The translations under genes were made by a program, and so were the position numbers. DNA of 5,782 bases, from positions 1 through 5,782 of the forward strand of contig JBJDZI010000122.1 in assembly GCA_051867925.1 (NCBI GenBank). The letters run 5' to 3'. Within the stretch, counting starts at the first letter, position 1; each line of letters starts with the position of its first letter. Shown piece by piece: positions 1 to 4,493 of this stretch. The DNA comes from CAKSQF01 sp051867925 (lineage in GTDB: Bacteria > Bacillota > Clostridia > Oscillospirales > CAG-272). A model generated the notes under the pieces. The model had not been told where the DNA came from, searched no databases, and saw only the letters and a program-made list of their open reading frames with translations.

Positions 1-27
1 TTTTTCAAAAAGGTTCTTGGCGGGGTG

Positions 28-63
28 GGAGCAGGGCGTAGCCCTGCTCCGGGGCGGAGCCCC
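28..63 (-). terminator. Tandem GC-rich hairpins after the GH130 gene, possible terminator
   Basis: Two perfect stem-loops lie back to back. The first pairs GGAGCAGGGC (28-37) with GCCCTGCTCC (41-50) around a 3-base loop. The second pairs GGGGC (51-55) with GCCCC (59-63) around GGA. They start about 20 bases beyond the GH130 stop codon, so they sit where the leftward operon should end. On the minus strand a run of five T (11-7) follows, but 16 bases after the last stem, which is not the classic intrinsic terminator layout. This kind of GC-rich double hairpin next to TTTTTCAAAAAGG resembles dispersed intergenic repeats of gut Clostridia; that is recollection, not a search. A role in termination or 3'-end protection is inferred. 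Confidence 0.5.
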
Positions 64-82
64 AATATAATAAAAATATAAT

Positions 83-1057
83 CTAATTCTTACACAAAGC
101 GATGAGGTCGTTGACGTTGGCGGTTGCAAGGCATTCCACCGTGTCTGCTGCGCCGTAATAGATTTTCACTTCGCCGTCAGGCTCCAGGATCATACCGCCC
201 GGGAAGATCACGTGTGTGCGGAAGCCTTCCTCGGTCTCGTAGGGCAGTTCGGGAGCGATCAGCGGCTCGCTGTACATACCGATCACTTTGGAGGGATCGG
301 TAATATCCAGCAGAGCGATTCCCGCGTAGTAGCACTTTTGCCAGCGATCTTCCCAACCGTGTTTGCCCCGCTCATTGTCGCGGATAACGGCGTGGAAGGT
401 GATCAGCCAACCCTCGTCCGTCCGAATGGGCGGCGCACCGGGTCCGATCTTGTCATTGGCAAAGGGAACGTCCTCAACGCCCATCACCAATTTGGTGTTG
501 CCCCAAAATCTCAGATCGGGCGACTGGCTGAACCACAGATCAAAGCGATCCTTCCCGCGGGAGTAGATGGGCATGGGGCGCTCCAGACGGGCGTAGTAGC
601 CGTTGATCTTTTCGGGGAAGAGCACCATATTGCGGTTGTCGGGAGCGGACAGAGAAAGAATCTCGAAGGTTTCGAAGTCCTCGGTGACGGCGATACCGCC
701 GCGGATGCCGTGGCGGGTGTCCATGGCAAAGCAGACATGGCACTTGCCGTCAATCACCGTGAGGCGGGGATCGTAGACCCGATGAACCTCCTCATCCTTC
801 ATGGCAAAACAGGGCTTGTGGGAGGCGATCCAATGGATGCCGTCTTTGGAGCGCGCCAACCCTAAATTGGTGCCGCGCAGAATGTGCTTGTCATAATCGC
901 CGTAATCGTTGCGGAAGAGCATGATATACTCGTCCCCGATCTTGGCAACGCCTGCGTTGAAGATCAGAGCGGCGTTATACGGGATATCGTCTTTGGTCAA
1001 TACGGGGCGCTCCGCTTTGCGGATACAGGGCGCGCTTTTGTATTCAGTCCGGATCAT
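83..1057 (-). CDS. GH130 family beta-mannoside phosphorylase (probably mannooligosaccharide type)
   Basis: A 324-residue cytoplasmic enzyme without signal peptide. It fits glycoside hydrolase family 130, whose phosphorylases split beta-1,4-mannosides with inorganic phosphate to give alpha-mannose 1-phosphate. Visible blocks are FNAGVAKIGDEYIMLFRND (33-51), VYDPRLT (94-100) with the likely catalytic Asp96, DNRNMVLFPEKING (140-153), ARLERP (156-161), GPGAPPIRTDEGWL (205-218), FHAV (221-224) and YYGAADT (300-306). Arg142, Arg160 and His222 fall where GH130 phosphorylases keep phosphate-binding Arg/His residues, which favours a phosphorylase over the hydrolase branches. The length is close to the roughly 330-residue mannooligosaccharide phosphorylases and shorter than the roughly 390-residue mannosylglucose phosphorylases, so subfamily 2 is the better guess. 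The start at 1057 has AAAGGAA eight bases upstream and overlaps the AraC stop. Family membership is firm; the exact acceptor and linkage are inferred. Confidence 0.9.
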   Translation of the reverse strand: MIRTEYKSAPCIRKAERPVLTKDDIPYNAALIFNAGVAKIGDEYIMLFRNDYGDYDKHILRGTNLGLARSKDGIHWIASHKPCFAMKDEEVHRVYDPRLTVIDGKCHVCFAMDTRHGIRGGIAVTEDFETFEILSLSAPDNRNMVLFPEKINGYYARLERPMPIYSRGKDRFDLWFSQSPDLRFWGNTKLVMGVEDVPFANDKIGPGAPPIRTDEGWLITFHAVIRDNERGKHGWEDRWQKCYYAGIALLDITDPSKVIGMYSEPLIAPELPYETEEGFRTHVIFPGGMILEPDGEVKIYYGAADTVECLATANVNDLIALCKN

Positions 1058-1072
1058 TACTGCATTTCCTTT
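1055..1072 (-). promoter_or_regulatory. Overlapping stop/start (TAATG) with internal RBS
   Basis: The AraC stop codon (1059-1057) and the GH130 start codon (1057-1055) share one base as TAATG. The GH130 Shine-Dalgarno AAAGGAA (1072-1066) lies inside the last codons of the AraC gene. This layout normally means one mRNA and translational coupling, so the phosphorylase should be made whenever the regulator is translated. Confidence 0.85.
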
Positions 1073-1941
1073 ACGATAGATTGCACCGGCGAGATCGTCC
1101 GCAGATCACTCTTTCGAAACTGCTCCGGCGAGATGCCGAAGGTATCCTTGAAGGCGTTGGAGAAATAGGCAGCGCTGTTAAAGCCCGCCTCGTCTGCCAC
1201 TTGCTTGACCGACAGATCGGACATCTTCAGCAGGCTGACGGCAAACTCCAGCCGCAATTTTTGGACGTAAGACGAAAACTTCACGCCGGTTTGTTTTTTG
1301 AAGTATTCGCTGAAATAGTTGGGAGTCAGATGTACGACCTTCGCCACTTCCTCCACGGTGATGGGTTTGCGATAGTGCGTGCGGATGTACAATACCGCCT
1401 CCTGCACCAGCGAACGGGAGCTACTCTCAGCACCTTCGGTCAGCCTGCCGTAACCGCGACCGTACTCTCTGGCACTGCGCAGAAGCAGGATGCACAGCTG
1501 GGCGACCCCTGCAAGGATGTACTGTTCCCTGCCGTACCAATCGTTGTTGTACTCGTTATACAGCGAGTCGAACAGAGGCTTTAACCGCTGGGTCATGCCA
1601 AACAGCGGACGGCTGAGGGTACACAGCTCGGTGCGCAGTTCGGCGGGCAGGATCAGATCGGAAAACTTGATATTGAACACGTACAGAGGATCGTCGGGAG
1701 AGACGTTCTTGTAGGAGTGAAAATCGGTAGGGGACAGCAATGCCACGCTTCCCGATTCCACTTCGTATTCCACACCGTTGATGACCTGCACGGCGTGTCC
1801 GCGATGAATATATTCTATCTCGTAAAAGTCGTGCCAATGAAGGGGATAGTCTCCGCACACTTCATGGGTAGACAGATCGAAAAACATATCTTTGTCAAAA
1901 TATTTTGCTCTGGTGAGTTTAATGGGCTTTACAGCATCCAT
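1057..1941 (-). CDS. AraC-family transcriptional regulator with N-terminal cupin domain
   Basis: A 294-residue DNA-binding regulator. Residues about 15-95 form an AraC-type cupin sensor, seen in PLHWHDFYEIEYIHRG (33-48; His35, His37 and Glu41/Glu43) and VESGSVALLSPTDFHSY (61-77). Residues about 178-280 carry the paired helix-turn-helix region: helix set one in ITVEEVAKVVHLTPNYFSEY (194-213), set two in VKQVADEAGFNSAAYFSNAF (245-264), ending in GISPEQFR (269-276), which matches the usual family ending. An upstream in-frame ATG at 2001 would add 20 residues but lies inside the -35 box. The start at 1941 has AGAGAGG seven bases upstream and is preferred. Co-transcription with GH130 and divergence from GH2 suggest a local regulator of this sugar locus, probably an activator as is common in the family. 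The effector is unknown; a beta-mannoside or derived sugar is a guess. Confidence 0.93.
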   Translation of the reverse strand: MDAVKPIKLTRAKYFDKDMFFDLSTHEVCGDYPLHWHDFYEIEYIHRGHAVQVINGVEYEVESGSVALLSPTDFHSYKNVSPDDPLYVFNIKFSDLILPAELRTELCTLSRPLFGMTQRLKPLFDSLYNEYNNDWYGREQYILAGVAQLCILLLRSAREYGRGYGRLTEGAESSSRSLVQEAVLYIRTHYRKPITVEEVAKVVHLTPNYFSEYFKKQTGVKFSSYVQKLRLEFAVSLLKMSDLSVKQVADEAGFNSAAYFSNAFKDTFGISPEQFRKSDLRTISPVQSIVKEMQ

Positions 1942-1948
1942 TGGTTTA

Positions 1949-1955
1949 CCTCTCT
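1949..1955 (-). promoter_or_regulatory. Ribosome binding site fixing the AraC start
   Basis: On the minus strand AGAGAGG (1955-1949) sits seven bases before the ATG at 1941-1939. No comparable Shine-Dalgarno precedes the longer in-frame start at 2001, which falls in the promoter. This site therefore decides the start. Confidence 0.85.
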
Positions 1956-1972
1956 TGTTGTAAGATGCTCTT

Positions 1973-2001
1973 ATTATAGAACAATCAGTTGGTAAAATCA
2001 A
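1973..2001 (-). promoter_or_regulatory. Sigma-A-type promoter of the araC-GH130 operon
   Basis: On the minus strand TTGATT (2001-1996) is followed after exactly 17 bases by a perfect TATAAT (1978-1973). Transcription would start near 1966, giving a leader of about 25 bases before the ATG at 1941. The -35 box keeps TTGA of the consensus. The promoter overlaps the direct repeat at 1983-2005, so it may be autoregulated. Confidence 0.8.
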
Positions 2002-2005
2002 TTGG
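1983..2005. repeat. Direct repeat across the araC -35 box, candidate operator
   Basis: AATCAGTTGG (1983-1992) and AATCAATTGG (1996-2005) match at 9 of 10 positions with a 13-bp period. The second copy contains the -35 box of the leftward promoter and the first lies in its spacer. AraC-type proteins bind direct repeats with one motif per helix-turn-helix pair, so this could be an autoregulatory site. The 13-bp period is shorter than the usual separation of about two helical turns, so the case is only moderate. Confidence 0.35.
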
Positions 2006-2036
2006 AAAATCGACTAAATCAGACGATAGTATAAGA

Positions 2037-2062
2037 TTTTTCCACTTTTTTTGCATTTTTTT
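2037..2062. other. Three phased T-tracts, probable intrinsic DNA bend
   Basis: T runs occupy 2037-2041, 2046-2052 and 2056-2062, with centres at about 2039, 2049 and 2059. The spacing is 10 bp, close to one helical turn, the classic arrangement for intrinsically curved DNA. They lie roughly 70-95 bp upstream of the predicted araC transcription start and could help a looped or wrapped complex form between the divergent promoters. The tract positions are read directly; the bending role is inferred. Confidence 0.55.
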
Positions 2063-2292
2063 ACAATTCATCGCAAAATACTGGACTTCGCGGCACTCGC
2101 ACGGCAGATCATCCGTCCGAAAAGCGAACAGAGAAGGCATTTTGACCGTATGGAGGCAGCTCTGTTTCATTGTAACGCATTTCACCCATTGACTCAATAG
2201 CAAAAACACGGGATCATTTGTAATTTTCTACGATGCACGCCGATAATTGTGCAATCTGCTAAAAATGCAATGCCGTTTTTGCGCACCTCGAC

Positions 2293-2349
2293 GATTTTTT
2301 AGATTTTTTCGCCATAAGGTTGACAGTAAACTCCTGAATTTGCTATAAT
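2293..2349 (+). promoter_or_regulatory. Near-consensus promoter of the GH2 gene with AT-rich upstream element
   Basis: A perfect TTGACA (2320-2325) is followed after 18 bases by a perfect TATAAT (2344-2349), itself preceded by TG at 2341-2342, an extended -10. Transcription would start near 2356. Two GATTTTTT blocks (2293-2300 and 2302-2309) lie at about -47 to -63, where an UP element contacts the RNA polymerase alpha subunit. So strong a promoter before a catabolic gene suggests that expression is held down by repression rather than depending on activation. Confidence 0.85.
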
Positions 2350-2359
2350 GACCGTAGAA

Positions 2360-2369
2360 AATTATAATT
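2360..2369. promoter_or_regulatory. Palindrome just after the GH2 transcription start, candidate operator
   Basis: AATTATAATT is a perfect 10-bp palindrome at about +5 to +14 from the predicted start. That is a typical place for a repressor to block a strong promoter. It is short and AT-only, so it could be chance in an AT-rich leader. Confidence 0.3.
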
Positions 2370-2371
2370 CA

Positions 2372-2400
2372 GCCTGCAAGCAAAGCAGGCGCACGGAGGT
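2372..2400 (+). promoter_or_regulatory. Leader hairpin beside the GH2 Shine-Dalgarno
   Basis: GCCTGC (2372-2377) can pair with GCAGGC (2385-2390) around a 7-base loop. The stem ends four bases before the strong Shine-Dalgarno GGAGGT (2395-2400), which lies five bases from the ATG at 2406. The Shine-Dalgarno stays outside the stem, so the hairpin may protect the 5' end or space the site rather than block it. The pairing is seen; any effect is inferred. Confidence 0.5.
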
Positions 2401-2405
2401 ATCCT

Positions 2406-4121
2406 ATGAGCATTCCAAGACCCGAATATCCCCGCCCTCAGCTGGTACGCAAGCCTTGGGTAAATCTCAACGGCAAATGGGAGTTTGAGATCGACAACGC
2501 CATGGTGGGCATAGCCAAGAAGTTTTACGAGCGCGAGCATCTGGACGGCGAGATCACCGTTCCCTTCTGTCCTGAGAGCGTCCTCTCGGGCATCGGTAAC
2601 GTGGATTACATGAACTGCGTTTGGTACAAGAAGGAGCTGGACATCCCCGCTGACTGGAAGGGCAAATCCATTCTGGTTCACTTCGGTGCGGTGGACTATT
2701 TCGCCCGCGTCTTCGTCAACGGCAAGTTCGTGGGAGAGCATCGCGGCGGCTACACTCCCTTCTCGGTGGACATCACCGACGCGCTGAAGGAGGAGGGCAA
2801 CTCCATCGTTCTCTGCGCGGAAGACGACACCAAGGGCGGTCATCAGCCCGTGGGCAAACAGTCCCAGGCGTACTACTCCGCAGGTTGCTCCTACACCCGT
2901 ACCACGGGCATCTGGCAGACCGTCTTTATGGAAGCGGTAGATCGCTACTATGTGAAGAACATCAAGGTAGTCACCGACATCGAGACCGTTTCCGCCGAAC
3001 TGACCGTTCAGCTGAACAATTACGCGGCAGGTTGCAGAATCACCGCCGAGGCATTCTTTAACGGCGTTCCCATGGGCATCGGCTCTACGGTAGTCAACGC
3101 CATGAACGCCGTGATTAATCTCCCTCTGATGGAAAAGCATCTTTGGGACGTGGGACAGGGCAATCTGTACGATCTGAAACTGACCGTGGAAAAGGACGGC
3201 GTGATCTACGATACTGTTGAATCCTACTTCGGTCTGCGGCAGGTTGCGCTGACGAGCCGCAAATTCCTGCTCAACGGCAAGAGCGTGTTCGGTCGCTGGG
3301 TGCTGGATCAGGGCTTCTACCCCGACGGCATCTACACTGCTCCCAACGACGAAGCGTTGAAACAGGACATCGTCCTCTCCATGCAGCTGGGCTTCAACGG
3401 TGCCCGTCTGCATCAGAAGATCTTTGAACCTCGCTTCCTGTATTGGGCAGACAAACTGGGCTATCTGGTTTGGGGCGAACACGGCAACTGGGGCATCAAG
3501 ACCTGGGATACCGCCGAGATCCGCAACTGGTTGCCCGAATGGATGGAGAGCGTCGAGCGCGATTTCTCCCATCCCTCCATCATCGGCTGGTGTCCCTTCA
3601 ACGAGACTTGGGATACTGAAGGCAGACGGCAGTCCGATGATCTGATCAAGCTGACCTGGCAGGTGACCAAGGCGATCGACCCCACCCGTCCCGTCATTGA
3701 TACCTCGGGCAACTACCACGTTGGTCCTTACACCGATATTTACGATATTCACGATTACGATCAGAATGTGGAGACCTACGCCGAACACAACGGCAAGGGC
3801 GTTCACGAAACCTTCCAAAACCGTCAGAAATGGTACGGTCAGCCCTTCTTCATCTCGGAATACGGCGGAATCGGCTGGTCGCTGGGCAGCGGTGCATGGG
3901 GCTACGGCAACGCGCCCAAGTCCGAGGAGGAGTTCATCGCCCGCTACAAAGGTCTGACCGAAGCGATGCTGAACAATCCTGACTGCTTCGCCTTCTGCTA
4001 CACCCAGCTGTACGACGTAGAGCAGGAGCAGAACGGTCTGATGTCCTACGATCGCCGTTTCAAGTTCGATCCCAAGATCTTCTTTGACATCAACACCCAA
4101 AAGGCAGCCATCGAGGACTGA
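2406..4121 (+). CDS. Glycoside hydrolase family 2 enzyme (beta-galactosidase-like fold, substrate unassigned)
   Basis: A 571-residue retaining glycosidase without signal peptide, so probably cytoplasmic. Order of domains: N-terminal jelly-roll sugar-binding domain (about 10-180, with VFVNGKFVGEHRGGYTPFSV at 102-121), immunoglobulin-like domain (about 183-275) and TIM barrel (about 280-571). The acid/base is Glu400 in GWCPFNETW (394-402) and the nucleophile Glu485 in FISEYGG (482-488). IHDY (448-451) is another barrel motif. The family signature region reads RLHQKIFEPRFLYWADKLG (334-352), not the R-x-S-H-Y-P form of classic LacZ or GusA. The end, DVEQEQNGLMSYDR (537-550), lacks the N-x-K motif that reads the glucuronate carboxylate, so beta-glucuronidase is unlikely. 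At 571 residues it has none of the extra C-terminal domains of larger family members. The start has GGAGGT five bases upstream. Beta-galactosidase, beta-mannosidase or another exo-activity all remain possible; the GH130 neighbour mildly favours a mannan-type or mixed plant oligosaccharide. Confidence 0.92.
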   Translation: MSIPRPEYPRPQLVRKPWVNLNGKWEFEIDNAMVGIAKKFYEREHLDGEITVPFCPESVLSGIGNVDYMNCVWYKKELDIPADWKGKSILVHFGAVDYFARVFVNGKFVGEHRGGYTPFSVDITDALKEEGNSIVLCAEDDTKGGHQPVGKQSQAYYSAGCSYTRTTGIWQTVFMEAVDRYYVKNIKVVTDIETVSAELTVQLNNYAAGCRITAEAFFNGVPMGIGSTVVNAMNAVINLPLMEKHLWDVGQGNLYDLKLTVEKDGVIYDTVESYFGLRQVALTSRKFLLNGKSVFGRWVLDQGFYPDGIYTAPNDEALKQDIVLSMQLGFNGARLHQKIFEPRFLYWADKLGYLVWGEHGNWGIKTWDTAEIRNWLPEWMESVERDFSHPSIIGWCPFNETWDTEGRRQSDDLIKLTWQVTKAIDPTRPVIDTSGNYHVGPYTDIYDIHDYDQNVETYAEHNGKGVHETFQNRQKWYGQPFFISEYGGIGWSLGSGAWGYGNAPKSEEEFIARYKGLTEAMLNNPDCFAFCYTQLYDVEQEQNGLMSYDRRFKFDPKIFFDINTQKAAIED

Positions 4122-4152
4122 CAGATCGGTCTTGCGCATCATATGCATCTTT

Positions 4153-4176
4153 AGAGCGCCGCATTTGCGGCGCTCT
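4153..4176 (+). terminator. Strong hairpin after the GH2 gene
   Basis: AGAGCGCCGC (4153-4162) pairs perfectly with GCGGCGCTCT (4167-4176) around the loop ATTT, 31 bases after the GH2 stop codon. The place and strength fit an intrinsic terminator, but no T run follows: the next bases are CAGACTGTCGATAAA, the start of the repeat element. It may terminate weakly or with a factor, or protect the 3' end. Its right arm is also part of the element's terminal inverted repeat. Confidence 0.55.
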
Positions 4177-4350
4177 CAGACTGTCGATAAACTATAAATA
4201 TAGAAAGCCGTCAGCCAAGGAAGTGGGTGGAGAGCTCGAGGAGGAGTGTAGCAGTCGCTACGCGACAGCTACGAAAACTTCGGCGTCCTATATGGTTTCG
4301 CCCTCCTCTCGATTTTCTGAAAGACTTTTTCGACAGACTGAGAGCGCCGC
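4167..4350. repeat. MITE-like intergenic element with 21-bp terminal inverted repeats
   Basis: The ends 4167-4187 and 4330-4350 are inverted copies matching at 20 of 21 positions; the core is CAGACTGTCGA on the left and TCGACAGACTG on the right. Near the middle is a hairpin: GTAGC (4248-4252) and GTCGC (4254-4258) pair with GCGAC (4262-4266) and GCTAC (4268-4272) around TAC, with one A-A mismatch. TCGAGGAGGAG (4236-4246) and CCCTCCTCTCGA (4301-4312) form a looser inner arm pair. No open frame or transposase lies inside, and no clean target duplication is visible. The segment fills most of the GH2-lipoprotein gap and resembles a non-autonomous mobile element or a structured intergenic repeat. 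A related partial copy sits at the right end of the window. Confidence 0.7.
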
Positions 4351-4370
4351 CTGTGTTGACTTTCTGAATT

Positions 4371-4388
4371 TTGTGTGAATTTTCACAA
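4371..4388. promoter_or_regulatory. Rex-box-like palindrome upstream of the lipoprotein promoter
   Basis: TTGTGTGAATTTTCACAA matches the Rex redox-repressor consensus TTGTGAA-N4-TTCACAA at 12 of 14 defined positions, with TG in place of AA in the left arm. The perfect outer arms TTGTG and CACAA have the correct spacing of eight. The site ends five bases before the -35 box. It can also be read as the palindrome TGTGAA-TT-TTCACA (4374-4387). Rex is known from Firmicutes as an NADH/NAD+ sensor, but no Rex gene is in the window, so binding is a guess. Confidence 0.35.
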
Positions 4389-4410
4389 ATGGCTTGATTT
4401 CTTCACAAAT
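4382..4410. repeat. Direct repeat TTCACAAAT around the lipoprotein -35 box
   Basis: TTCACAAAT occurs at 4382-4390 and again at 4402-4410, a 20-bp period of nearly two helical turns, so both copies face about the same side of the DNA. One copy lies just upstream of the -35 box and the other between -35 and -10. The first is the right arm of the Rex-like palindrome. The exact 9-base repeat suggests a binding site for a regulator acting on this promoter. Confidence 0.45.
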
Positions 4411-4422
4411 CTATGTCATAAT
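4394..4422 (+). promoter_or_regulatory. Promoter of the trigger-factor-like lipoprotein gene
   Basis: TTGATT (4394-4399) is followed after exactly 17 bases by CATAAT (4417-4422), with TG at 4414-4415 making an extended -10. Transcription should start near 4429, leaving a leader of about 65 bases. The promoter lies beyond the repeat element, so the gene is probably transcribed on its own and not from GH2. Confidence 0.75.
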
Positions 4423-4482
4423 GAATGGGCAAATGATAAAAATAATGAAATCTGATGGATTTTGCCCTCGGGCGTCCCATTG

Positions 4483-4488
4483 AAAGGA
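4483..4488 (+). promoter_or_regulatory. Ribosome binding site fixing the lipoprotein start
   Basis: AAAGGA lies five bases before the ATG at 4494, which begins a typical signal peptide (MKKTLS). An in-frame ATG at 4455 would add 13 residues with no fitting Shine-Dalgarno and would put a non-signal extension ahead of the Lys-Lys start. The 4494 start is preferred. Confidence 0.85.
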
Positions 4489-4493
4489 TCTTT

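Larger units (their letters stand above)
1942..2405. other. Divergent intergenic regulatory region between araC and GH2
   Basis: This 464-bp gap has no convincing gene. It carries the leftward promoter at its left end, three phased T-tracts at 2037-2062, a more GC-rich stretch at about 2080-2160 that I cannot explain, an inverted and direct repeat cluster at 2234-2271, an AT-rich upstream element at 2293-2309 and the GH2 promoter and leader at 2320-2405. A GTG-initiated frame on the minus strand (2209 to 1985) has no Shine-Dalgarno, runs into the araC promoter and is not called. The gap is long for a simple divergent pair, which leaves room for distant regulator sites and looping. Confidence 0.7.

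Noticed and set aside
1942..2001. Longer AraC protein starting at 2001
   Set aside because: That ATG lies in the -35 box of a good promoter, and the ATG at 1941 has an excellent RBS.
2171..2184. TGTAACGCATTTCA as a CcpA cre site
   Set aside because: It fits the outer cre positions, but the central dinucleotide is GC instead of the CG needed for LacI-family hinge contacts, and it lies far upstream of the GH2 promoter.
1985..2209. Small minus-strand frame of 74 codons in the divergent gap
   Set aside because: It starts at GTG without a Shine-Dalgarno, runs through the T-tracts into the araC promoter and shows no recognisable protein features.
2189..2217. TTGACT as a second -35 box toward GH2
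   Set aside because: The sequence 17 bases downstream, near 2212, is GATCAT-like and not a credible -10.
2343..4148. Long 601-codon open frame on the minus strand opposite GH2
   Set aside because: It is the antisense shadow of a well-supported GH2 gene with catalytic motifs, promoter and RBS; its translation shows no recognisable domain.
4374..4387. TGTGAATTTTCACA as a CRP site
   Set aside because: The arms TGTGA and TCACA are separated by four bases, not the six of CRP sites.
4424..4481. Possible riboswitch-like switch in the lipoprotein leader (GGGCAAA with TTTGCCC, or AATGGG with CCCATT next to the RBS)
   Set aside because: The predicted transcript start at about 4429 removes most of the left arm, the loop is long, and no known riboswitch class is recognisable.
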